DNA of 64,000 nucleotides, taken from the NCBI GenBank assembly GCA_963704515.1, contig OY969913.1:124001-188000 (forward strand), written 5' to 3'. Positions within the stretch are counted from its first letter, which is position 1. Each line of letters opens with the position of its first letter. The notes beneath the pieces are model-generated. The model was not told the origin of the DNA. It saw nothing but the letters and a program-made list of their open reading frames with translations, and did no database searches. The stretch is from VRUE01 sp963704515. Lineage in GTDB: Bacteria > Actinomycetota > Thermoleophilia > Solirubrobacterales > 70-9. The position numbers and the translations under genes were made by a program. Below are positions 16,517 through 24,785 of the stretch, in pieces.

Positions 16517-17503
16517 TCAGACCAGGCCGAGGCCGGCGACGGCCTCGCGCTCCTCACGCAGCTCGGCGGCGCTGGCGTCGATGCGTCCGCGTGAGAACTC
16601 GGGCACTTCGAGCCCCTCGACCACCGACCACTCGCCACCGCTGCAGCGGCAGGGCAGGCCGGCGACGATGCCCTCCTCGACCCCGTAGGAGCCGTCGGTC
16701 GGTACCCCCATCGAGACCCAGTCGCCCTGCGGCGTGCCCAGCACCCAGTCGTGCACGTGGTCGATCGCGGCGTTTGCCGCCGAGGCGGCGCTGGACGCGC
16801 CGCGCGCCTCGATGATCGCCGCGCCGCGTTTGGCGACACGCGGGATGAACTCGTCTGAGATCCAGGCCTCGTCGTCGACCGAGTCCCAGGCGCTCGCGCC
16901 GTTCACCTTGGCGTTCACCAGGTCCGGGTACTGGGTGGTCGAGTGGTTGCCCCAGACCGTCATGTTGGTGACCTCGGAGACCTGCTTGCCGAGCCTGTTC
17001 GCCAGCTGGGCGATCGCCCGGTTGTGGTCGAGCCGCATCATCGCGGTGAAGCGCTCGCGCGGCACGCCGTCGGCGTTGGACATCGCGATCAGGCAGTTGG
17101 TGTTGGCCGGGTTGCCGACGACGAGGATGCGCACGTCATCGGCGGCGCCGGCGGCGATCGCTTCGCCCTGCGGCTTGAAGATGCCGCCGTTGGCCTCGAG
17201 CAGGTCCGAGCGCTCCATGCCCGGCCCGCGCGGACGGGCGCCGACCAGGAGGCCGACGTTGCTGCCCTCGAAGGCGGCCCGCGGCTCGTCGAAGATGTCG
17301 ATCTTGCGCAGCAGCGGGAAGGCGCAGTCGTCGAGCTCCATCGCGGTGCCCTCCGCCGCCTTCACGGCGTCGGGGATCTCGAGCAGGCTCAGCTCCACCG
17401 GCGTGTCGGGGCCGAGCATCTGGCCGCTGGCGATGCGGAAGAGGAGCGCGTAGCCGATCTGCCCGGCGGCGCCGGTGACGGTGACTTTCACAGGGGTGCT
17501 CAC
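16517..17503 (-). CDS. mdh: Malate dehydrogenase
   Basis: A 328-residue NAD-dependent malate dehydrogenase that oxidises malate to oxaloacetate in the TCA cycle. The N-terminal Rossmann motif is VTGAAGQIGYALLFRIASG. LVGARPRGPGMERSDLLEANG carries the first substrate arginines and MRLDHNRA the Asp/Arg pair. The catalytic His is in TVWGNHSTTQYPD. Length and motifs fit the cytosolic-type MDH group of actinobacteria. The ATG overlaps the stop of icd by 4 nt, so the two are translationally coupled. Confidence 0.95.
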   Translation of the reverse strand: MSTPVKVTVTGAAGQIGYALLFRIASGQMLGPDTPVELSLLEIPDAVKAAEGTAMELDDCAFPLLRKIDIFDEPRAAFEGSNVGLLVGARPRGPGMERSDLLEANGGIFKPQGEAIAAGAADDVRILVVGNPANTNCLIAMSNADGVPRERFTAMMRLDHNRAIAQLANRLGKQVSEVTNMTVWGNHSTTQYPDLVNAKVNGASAWDSVDDEAWISDEFIPRVAKRGAAIIEARGASSAASAANAAIDHVHDWVLGTPQGDWVSMGVPTDGSYGVEEGIVAGLPCRCSGGEWSVVEGLEVPEFSRGRIDASAAELREEREAVAGLGLV

Positions 17504-18714
17504 AGCATCTCCTTCCGGAGTCCCTCATCGATCGAGCCGAGGAACTCCTGCGTGGTTTGGTACTCCTGGTCGGGTCCGACCAGGAGGGCGAGGTCTTTGG
17601 TCATCTTCCCGGCTTCCACGGTCTCGACGCAGACCCGCTCGAGGGTCTCGGCGAACTCCGAGACCTCGGGCGTCTCGTCGAGGCGACCGCGCGCGGCGAG
17701 GCCGCGCGTCCAGGCGAAGATCGAGGCGATCGGGTTGGTCGAGGTCGGATTGCCCTCTTGGTGTTGGCGGTAGTGACGGGTGACGGTGCCGTGCGCGGCC
17801 TCAGCCTCGACCGTCTTGCCGTCGGGGCTCATCAGCACGCTGGTCATCAGGCCCAACGAGCCGAAGCCCTGCGCCACGGTGTCGGACTGGACGTCGCCGT
17901 CGTAGTTCTTGCAAGCCCAGACGTAGCCGCCCTCCCACTTCATCGCCGCGGCGACCATGTCGTCGATCAAACGGTGTTCGTAGGTAATTCCGGCGGCCTC
18001 GAAATCGGCCTTGAACTCGCCCTCGTAGACCTCGGCGAAGAGGTCCTTGAAGCGACCGTCGTAGCGCTTGAGGATCGTGTTCTTGGTCGAGAGGTAGACC
18101 GGAAAGCCGCGGTCGAGGCCGTAGCGCATCGAGGCGCGGGCGAAGTCGCGGATCGAGTCGTCGAGGTTGTACATCGCCATCGCGATACCCGGGCCCGGGA
18201 AGTCGTAGACGTCGAGCTCGATCGGCTGCGAGCCGTCCGTCGGCGTGTATGTGAGGGTGAGCGTGCCCTCGCCCGGGATCAGCGTGTCGGTCGCCCGGTA
18301 CTGGTCGCCGAAGGCGTGGCGGCCGATCACGATCGGCTTGGTCCAGCCCGGCACAAGCCGGGGGATGTTCGAGATCACGATCGGCTCGCGGAAGATCACG
18401 CCGCCGAGGATGTTGCGGATCGTCCCGTTCGGTGAGCGGTACATCTCCTTCAGGCCGAACTCCTCGACCCGCGCCTCGTCGGGGGTGATCGTCGCGCACT
18501 TCACGCCGACGCCGTGGCGCTTGATCGCCTTGGCGGCGTCGACGGTGATCTGGTCGCCGCTCGCGTCGCGGCTCTCGATCCCCAGGTCGAAGTAGATCAG
18601 CTCGAGATCGAGGTAGGGCAGGATCAGCTGCTCCTTGATGAAGGCCCAGATGATCCGGGTCATCTCGTCGCCGTCGAGCTCGACGACCGGGTTCTTGACG
18701 GAGATCTTGGGCAC
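17500..18714 (-). CDS. icd: Isocitrate dehydrogenase (NADP+)
   Basis: A 404-residue dimeric-type NADP-dependent isocitrate dehydrogenase converting isocitrate to 2-oxoglutarate. It begins with PVVELDGDEMTRIIWAFIKE, typical of the eukaryotic-like homodimeric group. Substrate-binding SPNGTIRNILGGVIFREP is present, and metal ligands lie in YDGDVQSDTVAQGFGSLGLM. GTG 18714 is chosen: TAGCAT lies 10 nt upstream (minus strand), fitting a very short leader. First gene of an icd-mdh TCA operon. Confidence 0.95.
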   Translation of the reverse strand: MPKISVKNPVVELDGDEMTRIIWAFIKEQLILPYLDLELIYFDLGIESRDASGDQITVDAAKAIKRHGVGVKCATITPDEARVEEFGLKEMYRSPNGTIRNILGGVIFREPIVISNIPRLVPGWTKPIVIGRHAFGDQYRATDTLIPGEGTLTLTYTPTDGSQPIELDVYDFPGPGIAMAMYNLDDSIRDFARASMRYGLDRGFPVYLSTKNTILKRYDGRFKDLFAEVYEGEFKADFEAAGITYEHRLIDDMVAAAMKWEGGYVWACKNYDGDVQSDTVAQGFGSLGLMTSVLMSPDGKTVEAEAAHGTVTRHYRQHQEGNPTSTNPIASIFAWTRGLAARGRLDETPEVSEFAETLERVCVETVEAGKMTKDLALLVGPDQEYQTTQEFLGSIDEGLRKEML

Positions 18715-18753
18715 GCGGCGCGCGATGCTATCGGGATGCCACAATCAAGCTCG

Positions 18754-20427
18754 ATGGCCACCGTCGAGCGCCACAGCACCGCTGGCACCGCCACCCACGA
18801 GGTCTTCAACCAGGCGACGCCGCTGGAGGAGTACAACCCGTTCGACGCCGACCGCCCGCTGCGCGAGGCGCTGCGCCGCGAGGGCGCCGAGTGGGCCGAG
18901 GACCGGGCGCGGGAGCTGGGCGCGATCGCCGGCTCGGCGCAGACGATCCGCTGGGGCTTCGAGGCGAACGAGAAGAAGCCCGAGCTGAAGACCCACGACC
19001 GCTACGGCCACCGCATCGACGAGGTCGAGTTCGACAGCTCCTGGCACGAGCTGATGCGGATCGGGGTCTCGCACGGCCTGCACGCGATGCCCTGGCGCGA
19101 GCCGGGCGCCGGCGCCCACGTCGCCCGCGCGGCGATGTTCATGCTGCTGATGCAGGCCGAGAGCGGCGTCGGCTGCCCGCTCTCGATGACCTACTCGGCG
19201 ATCCCGGCCCTGCGCAAGCAGCCCGAGCTAGCCGCCGAGTGGGAGGAGCGCTTCCTCTCGCTCGACTACGACGAGCGCTCGCTGCCGGCTGAGCGCAAGA
19301 GCGGCGCCCTCTGCGGGATGGCGATGACCGAGAAGCAGGGCGGCTCCGACGTGCGCGCCAACACCACCGTGGCGACGCCTCTGAACGGCGGCGGCCCCGG
19401 GGCCGAGTACGAGCTGGTCGGCCACAAGTGGTTCTGCTCGGCGCCGATGTGCGATGCCTTCCTCGTCCTCGCCCAGACCGAGTCCGGGGTCTCCTGCTTT
19501 TTGATGCCACGCTGGACGCCCGACGGCGAGCGTAACGCCTTCCAGATCCAGCGCCTCAAGGACAAGCTCGGCAACCGCTCCAACGCCTCCTCGGAGCTCG
19601 AGTTCCGCGGCGCCTGGGCGCGCATGGTCGGCGAGGAGGGCCGCGGAGTGCCGACGATCATCGAGATGGTCAACCACACTCGCCTCGACTGCGTGATCGG
19701 CGCCGCCACCGGCTACCGGGCGGGCGTCGTCCAGGCCCTCAACCACACCGCCCAGCGCGCCGCCTTCGGCAAGGACCTGATCGACCAGCCGCTGATGCGC
19801 AACGTGCTCGCCGACCTCTGCGTCGAGTCCGAGGCGGCGACGGTCGCCGCGATGCGCCTCGCCCGCGCCTACGACGAGGCCGCCGCCGGCGACCGCGAGG
19901 CGGCTGAGTTCCGCCGCCTGTCCAACGCCGTCCTCAAGTACTGGATGTGCAAGCGCCAGCCCTACCACGCGGTCGAGTGCCTCGAGTGCCTCGGCGGCAA
20001 CGGGTACGTCGAGGAGTCGGGTCTGCCGCGCCTCTACCGCGAGGCGCCGCTCGCCTCGATCTGGGAGGGCTCCGGCAACGTCCAGTGCCTCGACGTGCTG
20101 CGCGCGATGGTCAAGAGCCCGGCCTCGGTCGACGCCTTCTTCGTAGAGGTGATGGAGGGGGCAGGCGCCGAACCGAAGCTCGACGCCTACGTGGCGGCGC
20201 TCAAGGACGAGATTCCCGGCGACCTGGAGACGATCGAGGTCCGCGCCCGGCGGATCGTCGAGCGCATGGCGATCGCCCTGCAGGCCTCACTGCTGGTCCG
20301 CTACGGCGACGAGGCCGTCGCCGACGCCTTCTGCGCCTCGCGCCTCTCAGGCGACTGGGGCAACGCCTACGGCACGCTGCCCGCGGGCTCGGACTTCGGC
20401 CGGATCATCGAGCGGCACCGGCCGTAG
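18754..20427 (+). CDS. Acyl-CoA dehydrogenase, AidB-like
   Basis: A 557-residue flavoprotein of the acyl-CoA dehydrogenase family. It begins THEVFNQATPLEEYNPFDAD, the hallmark of the AidB-like subgroup, and has GMAMTEKQGGSDVRANTT, the flavin-binding LVGHKWFCSAPMCD, and the C-terminal YHAVECLECLGGNGYVEESG with RLYREAPLASIWEGSGNV. AidB-like proteins bind DNA or act on branched acyl-CoAs; the substrate here is unknown. The start is uncertain: ATG 18736 is also possible. ATG 18754 is preferred because a -10-like TATCGG at 18729-18734 would place the transcript start between the two. Confidence 0.9.
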   Translation: MATVERHSTAGTATHEVFNQATPLEEYNPFDADRPLREALRREGAEWAEDRARELGAIAGSAQTIRWGFEANEKKPELKTHDRYGHRIDEVEFDSSWHELMRIGVSHGLHAMPWREPGAGAHVARAAMFMLLMQAESGVGCPLSMTYSAIPALRKQPELAAEWEERFLSLDYDERSLPAERKSGALCGMAMTEKQGGSDVRANTTVATPLNGGGPGAEYELVGHKWFCSAPMCDAFLVLAQTESGVSCFLMPRWTPDGERNAFQIQRLKDKLGNRSNASSELEFRGAWARMVGEEGRGVPTIIEMVNHTRLDCVIGAATGYRAGVVQALNHTAQRAAFGKDLIDQPLMRNVLADLCVESEAATVAAMRLARAYDEAAAGDREAAEFRRLSNAVLKYWMCKRQPYHAVECLECLGGNGYVEESGLPRLYREAPLASIWEGSGNVQCLDVLRAMVKSPASVDAFFVEVMEGAGAEPKLDAYVAALKDEIPGDLETIEVRARRIVERMAIALQASLLVRYGDEAVADAFCASRLSGDWGNAYGTLPAGSDFGRIIERHRP

Positions 20428-21583
20428 AGGAGTCGCGCAGCGCCCGTCCCACCTGCTCGGTGGTGATCACGCCGGCCAGGTGGCCTTCGGCGTCAACCAC
20501 CATCAGGGCGCCGAAGCGACGCAGGGAGCTGCTGGAAAGCAGCGAGTCGAGCGGTGCGTCGTCGCGGACCTGGAAGGTGCCGTCGTCGCGCTCGAGCAGG
20601 TCGGCGACGTGCGAGCTGGCGCGCGAGGTCTCGGGCACCTCGTCGGCCTTGTCGCGCACCACCAGGCCGAGGAAGCGATAGGCCGCGTCGACCACCGGGA
20701 ACCAGGGCCAGCGGTAGCGCAGGAAGTACTCGTCGAGCGCCTGCTCGACGCTGATCTCGTCCGGGATCGCCACGGGTTCGCGGTCCATCACGTCGGAGAC
20801 GAGCAGCTTCGAGATCCGCCCGGTGATCGCGGTCTGCATCGCCGCCGCCCGGGCCGAGCTGTTGATCACCATGCCGATCAGGGCGAGCCAGACGCCGCCG
20901 AAGATGTCGCCGCTGGCGGCCAGCAGCAGGCCACCGCCGATGAAGAGGTAGCCGAAGACCCGGCCCAGGTTGGCGGCAATGCGGGTCGCCGCACCGCGGT
21001 CGCCGGTCCGCCACCAGACGATCGCGCGGGCGATGCGGCCGCCGTCCATCGGGAAGGCGGGGAGCAGGTTGAAGATCAGGACGAGCAGGTTGATCGAGGC
21101 GAGCCAGGCGATCATCGCCATCACGCCCGAGGCGCCGGCGTTGCTCTCGACCAGCGCCGCCTGGCGGAACTCGGTCCAGCCAACCGCCGCCAGGCCTGCC
21201 GTGGTGAGCACGATGACGATCGCCAGGGTGACCAGCGGGCCGGCGATCGCGACCTTGAACTCGGTCGCCGGGCTGTCGGACTCGCGGTCCATGTGGGCCA
21301 TGCCGCCGAAGATCCAGAGCTGGATGCTGGAGATGCCGATCCCGTTGCGGATCGCGACGAAGGCGTGGCCGAGCTCGTGCAGGACGATCGAGCCGAAGAA
21401 GCCGAGGGCGCTGATCACGGCGAGCGCGAAGGGGCCGCTGTCCGAGCCGCTCTGGCCGAGCACGTCGCCGTAGAAGCGCGAGAGCCAGAAGATGACCAGG
21501 AAGAGGACGAAGAACCAGGACCAGTCGACCGCGATGCGGATGCCGCGAACGTGGAAGAGGGTGATCGGTTTGCCGCCGAACAT
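20405..21583 (-). CDS. Site-2 protease family (M50) with CBS domains
   Basis: A 392-residue intramembrane metalloprotease of the Rip3/SpoIVFB-like class. It has about six hydrophobic segments, the zinc motif HELGH (His69-Glu70, His73) and the second ligand region NLLPAFPMDGG. The C-terminal third has two CBS motifs (DVMDREPVAIPDEISVEQAL, then LMVVDAEGHLAGVITTEQVG), likely sensing adenine nucleotides. Such proteases cleave membrane-bound anti-sigma factors or regulators. Its 3' end overlaps the convergent acyl-CoA dehydrogenase gene by 23 bp. A structured 121-bp element lies directly upstream. Confidence 0.92.
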   Translation of the reverse strand: MFGGKPITLFHVRGIRIAVDWSWFFVLFLVIFWLSRFYGDVLGQSGSDSGPFALAVISALGFFGSIVLHELGHAFVAIRNGIGISSIQLWIFGGMAHMDRESDSPATEFKVAIAGPLVTLAIVIVLTTAGLAAVGWTEFRQAALVESNAGASGVMAMIAWLASINLLVLIFNLLPAFPMDGGRIARAIVWWRTGDRGAATRIAANLGRVFGYLFIGGGLLLAASGDIFGGVWLALIGMVINSSARAAAMQTAITGRISKLLVSDVMDREPVAIPDEISVEQALDEYFLRYRWPWFPVVDAAYRFLGLVVRDKADEVPETSRASSHVADLLERDDGTFQVRDDAPLDSLLSSSSLRRFGALMVVDAEGHLAGVITTEQVGRALRDSSTAGAAR

Positions 21584-21595
21584 TGCACTCAATCG

Positions 21596-21716
21596 TACGG
21601 GGCCAGCCGGGTGGGGGTTCCACTTAACTTTTCCGGTGGAGAGGAGTCAGGCTGACGCCTCGCGGCTCACGACGAAAAAGTACAAGACGTTCCACCCCCA
21701 CCCGGCTGGCCCCGTA
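21596..21716. repeat. Palindromic element with conserved 75-nt core (copy 1)
   Basis: Perfect 23-bp inverted arms (21596-21618 and 21694-21716) flank a 75-nt core. The core is 92% identical to that of the element at 33028-33140 (six differences), while the arms of the two copies are unrelated. Within the core, ACTTTTCCG can pair with CGAAAAAGT, GTGGAG with CTCAC, and AGGC with GCCT, so the whole element can fold as one long hairpin. It fills the divergent promoter region of the site-2 protease and M28 peptidase genes. Confidence 0.9.
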
Positions 21717-21720
21717 TAAG
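21715..21720 (+). promoter_or_regulatory. -10 element of M28 peptidase gene
   Basis: TATAAG lies nine bases before the GTG of the peptidase gene, giving an almost leaderless transcript. Its first bases belong to the right arm of the palindromic element, so element and promoter overlap. Confidence 0.5.
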
Positions 21721-21729
21721 TTCGAGGCC

Positions 21730-22905
21730 GTGGCGGCGGACAAGGATCAGCTTCGGGCGTGGCTTGAGGAGCTCGAGACGATTCATCGACCCTCGGCGTC
21801 GGAAGGGGAGCGGCGGGCGGCGGAGTGGATCGTTGAGCGGTTTGCTGAGGTCGGGGCGGAGGCTCGGATCGAGGCGGAGCCGGCGCACGGGACTTACTGG
21901 TGGCCGCTGGGGATCGGGGCCGCGCTTGGGGCGTTGGGCGGGTGGCTCAGCTTGCGTGGGCGCCGTCTTCTCGGGGGGCTCTTTGGGGCGCTCGGCGCGG
22001 CCGGGATCGCTGCCGACTTTCCGCCGGGGAAACGGCCGCTGCGGCGAGTGCTGCCTCAGCGCACCACTTACAACGTGGTCTGCGAGCTGGGCCCGGCCGA
22101 TGCCGAGCGCACGGTTGTCCTGATCGCCCATCACGACGCCGCCCACTCGGCGCTGGTCTTCCATCCTCAAATTCCCAAGATCGCCGACCGGCTCGGCCTG
22201 CTCGAGGGTCGCGAGACCAGCCCGATGCTGATGGCGCCAGTGATCGGCGGGCCGATCATGGCGACGCTGGGGGCCTTGAGCGGTAGCCGGCTCTTCACCA
22301 GGCTCGCCATATTGCTCGGCCTAGGCACGGCGGCGGCAATGGTCGAGACCGGCGTGGGCGGCGCCGTGCCTGGCGCCAATGACAACGGCACGGCGGTGGT
22401 CGCGCTCCTGGCGCTGGCGCGGCGCCTGGTCGAGGAGCCGACCCGCGATCTGCGCGTGATCCTGCTCTCGGTCGGCTCGGAGGAGTCCTTCAGCGAGGGG
22501 ATCAAGGCCTTCGGCGAGCGCCATTTCGACGAGCTGCCGCGCGAGAGCACGTGCTTCCTCTGCCTCGAGTCGCTCGGCTCACCCCACCTGCTGGTCCTGC
22601 GCGGCGAGGGCTTCCTCAAGATGCGCGAGTACCCGTCGCGCGCGGTGGCGCTGATCGACGGGCTGGCGCAGGAAATGGGGATCTGGCTCTACCCCAACCT
22701 GCGCCTGCGCAACGGCACGGACGGCCTCGAGCCGCTCGCCGCCGGCTACGAGACGGCGGTGCTCACCGCCTGCACCGACCTCAAGCAGCCGGCCTATTAC
22801 CACTGGCCCAACGACGTGGCCGCCAACGTCGACTTCGACACTCTCGCCGACGGCGTCCGTCTCAGTGAGGCCACGATCCGCCGCCTGGACGAGCGCTGGC
22901 TCTAG
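21730..22905 (+). CDS. M28-family metallopeptidase-like protein
   Basis: A 391-residue zinc aminopeptidase-like protein. The N-terminal part has IHRPSASEGERRAAEWIVERF, as in M28 enzymes. Metal ligands are suggested by IAHHDAAHS (residues 132-140), PGANDNGTAVVALLALARRL and LLSVGSEESF. Two hydrophobic stretches near residues 58-95 and a third near 175-210 interrupt the peptidase fold, so it may be membrane-associated. Substrate unknown. The GTG start follows TATAAG closely. Confidence 0.82.
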   Translation: MAADKDQLRAWLEELETIHRPSASEGERRAAEWIVERFAEVGAEARIEAEPAHGTYWWPLGIGAALGALGGWLSLRGRRLLGGLFGALGAAGIAADFPPGKRPLRRVLPQRTTYNVVCELGPADAERTVVLIAHHDAAHSALVFHPQIPKIADRLGLLEGRETSPMLMAPVIGGPIMATLGALSGSRLFTRLAILLGLGTAAAMVETGVGGAVPGANDNGTAVVALLALARRLVEEPTRDLRVILLSVGSEESFSEGIKAFGERHFDELPRESTCFLCLESLGSPHLLVLRGEGFLKMREYPSRAVALIDGLAQEMGIWLYPNLRLRNGTDGLEPLAAGYETAVLTACTDLKQPAYYHWPNDVAANVDFDTLADGVRLSEATIRRLDERWL

Positions 22906-22914
22906 CCCCCAGCC

Positions 22915-22961
22915 GGGCGTAACGTCTTTCGGTCCTATGACATCCACAGCGCGTTACACCC
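22915..22961. repeat. Conserved hairpin, copy A of tandem pair
   Basis: Arms GGCGTAACG and CGTTAC(A)CC close a 27-nt loop that includes TTTCGGTCCTAT and TCCACA. It starts 10 nt after the M28 peptidase stop. Copy B follows 73 bp later with the same arms and a related loop. Confidence 0.8.
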
Positions 22962-22987
22962 CTCGCCCCCTGGACGCGACGGCGGCT

Positions 22988-23033
22988 GGCGTAACGTTTT
23001 TTGGTCGCATTTCGTCCACAAGGCGTTACGCCC
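22988..23033. repeat. Conserved hairpin, copy B of tandem pair
   Basis: Arms GGCGTAACG and CGTTACGCC are perfectly complementary. The loop TTTTTTGGTCGCAT...TCCACA matches copy A at most positions. It lies about 60 nt before the sdhA start. It could be a protein-binding site pair, a terminator/attenuator structure or part of a REP family. Confidence 0.8.
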
Positions 23034-23075
23034 GGTCGAAAGACGAAATCCGACTGCGGGGTCGGATTTGGTGTC

Positions 23076-23081
23076 TATAGA
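23076..23081 (+). promoter_or_regulatory. -10 element of sdh operon
   Basis: TATAGA lies 11 nt before the ATG of sdhA. With a start site 6-8 nt downstream the leader would be only about 4-6 nt. Confidence 0.5.
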
Positions 23082-23092
23082 GTGCGGCGCCG

Positions 23093-24781
23093 ATGCCTAC
23101 GCATGACGTTTTGGTGATCGGCGCCGGGCTGGCCGGGCAGAGGGCCGCCCTGGCCGCCGCCGAGGAAGGGGTCTCGGTCGGGATCGTCAGCAAGGTCCAC
23201 CCGGTGCGCTCGCACTCCAACGCGGCGCAGGGCGGAATCAACGCGGCGCTCAACCCCGGCGACTCCTGGGAGTCGCACGCCTACGACACGGTCAAGGGCT
23301 CCGACTACCTCGGCGACCAGGACGCGATCTCGGTGATGTGCCGCGAGGCGCCGGAGGAGATCCTCCACCTCGAGCACCTCGGCGTCACCTTCCACCGCAA
23401 CGAGGAGGGAAAGCTCGGCACCCGCGCCTTCGGCGGCGCCTCCGCCGCCCGCACCTACTACGTCGCCGACATCACCGGCCAGGCGATCATGCACGTCCTG
23501 TATGAGCAGCTGATGAAGCATTCGGACCAAGTCGCCCGCTACGAGGAGTGGTTCTGCACGGCGCTGGCGATCGACGAGCAGGGCGAGTGCTGCGGCGTCG
23601 TCACCCGCAACGTCGCGGACGGCTCGATGGAGCTCTTCCAGGCGAAGTCGGTGATCCTCGCCTGCGGCGGCAACGGCCAGGTCTGGAAGCCGACCACCAA
23701 CGCCCTGATCTGCACCGGCGACGGGATCGCGATGGCCTACCGGGCCGGGGCGAAGCTGATGGACATGGAGATGATCCAGTACCACCCGACGACGCTGGCC
23801 GGCAAGGGCTTCCTGATCACCGAGGGCGCCCGCGGCGAGGGCGCCCACCTGCTCAACGCCAAGGGCGAGCGCTTCATGGAGCGCTACGCGCCGAACAAGA
23901 TGGAGCTCGCCTCGCGCGACGTCGTCAGCCGCGCCGAGCAGACCGAGATCAACGAGGGGCGCGGCTTCCCCGACGGCACCGTCGCGCTCGACATCACGGT
24001 CGTGCCGAAGAAGCGCGTGCACGAGGCGCTGCGCGAGATCGTCCTCGTCGGCCGCGACTTCGCCGGCGTTGACATCACCCGCGAACCGATCCACATCAAG
24101 CCCGGCAACCACTACACGATGGGCGGGATCAAGACCGACGTTGACGGGCGCACCGACATCCCCGGCCTCTACGCCGCCGGCGAGACCGCCTGCGTCTCGG
24201 TCCACGGCGGCAACCGGCTGGGCGCCAACTCACTGCTCGACACGCTGATCTTCGGCCGCCGCTCCGGCGCCGACGCGGCGGCCCGCGCAAAGCGGACCGA
24301 CGCCTCGCGCCCCTCCCGAGCGGTGCTCGAGGCCGAGCAGGCGACGATCGACTCGATCCTCTCGCGCGAGAAGGGGTCGGGTCGGCGGATCTCGGAGATC
24401 AAGCAGGAGCTGGGCACGACGATGGACGCCAGGGTGGCCGTCTTCCGCGACGAGGCCGGCATCGCCGAAGCGCTGGAGACCGTGCGCCGCCTCAAGGAGG
24501 AGGCGAAGAGCGCCTACGTCGACGACAAGGGCGCGGTCTTCAACCAGGACCTGTTGGGCGCGATCGAGCTCGGCTACATGCTCGACAACGCCGAGTGCTG
24601 CTGCGTCGCCGCGCTGGAGCGCAAGGAGAGCCGCGGCGCCCAGTACAGGACGGACTTCCCGGAGCGCAATGATGCGGAGTGGCTGAAGCACATCGACCTG
24701 CAGCTCAACGACGACGGCCCCGAGATCTCCTACTCCGAGGTGACGATCACCCAGTGGGAACCCGAAGAGAGGAAGTACTAG
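23093..24781 (+). CDS. sdhA: Succinate dehydrogenase flavoprotein subunit
   Basis: A 562-residue FAD subunit oxidising succinate to fumarate. N-terminal dinucleotide motif VLVIGAGLAGQRAALAAAEE. The FAD-attachment region is SHSNAAQGGINAAL. The active-site stretch MEMIQYHPTTLAGKGFLITEGARGEGAHL contains the capping-domain arginine, and NHYTMGGIKTDVDGRTDIPGLYAAGE the second. The C-terminus has the helical domain (LERKESRGAQYRTDFPERND). First gene of an sdhABE operon, 4 nt before sdhB. Confidence 0.95.
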   Translation: MPTHDVLVIGAGLAGQRAALAAAEEGVSVGIVSKVHPVRSHSNAAQGGINAALNPGDSWESHAYDTVKGSDYLGDQDAISVMCREAPEEILHLEHLGVTFHRNEEGKLGTRAFGGASAARTYYVADITGQAIMHVLYEQLMKHSDQVARYEEWFCTALAIDEQGECCGVVTRNVADGSMELFQAKSVILACGGNGQVWKPTTNALICTGDGIAMAYRAGAKLMDMEMIQYHPTTLAGKGFLITEGARGEGAHLLNAKGERFMERYAPNKMELASRDVVSRAEQTEINEGRGFPDGTVALDITVVPKKRVHEALREIVLVGRDFAGVDITREPIHIKPGNHYTMGGIKTDVDGRTDIPGLYAAGETACVSVHGGNRLGANSLLDTLIFGRRSGADAAARAKRTDASRPSRAVLEAEQATIDSILSREKGSGRRISEIKQELGTTMDARVAVFRDEAGIAEALETVRRLKEEAKSAYVDDKGAVFNQDLLGAIELGYMLDNAECCCVAALERKESRGAQYRTDFPERNDAEWLKHIDLQLNDDGPEISYSEVTITQWEPEERKY

Positions 24782-24785
24782 GAGC

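Noticed and set aside
22915..23033. Two hairpins with spacing like a minimal CRISPR array
   Set aside because: Only two units, stems too strong, no cas genes nearby, and the spacer contains no repeat-spacer rhythm.
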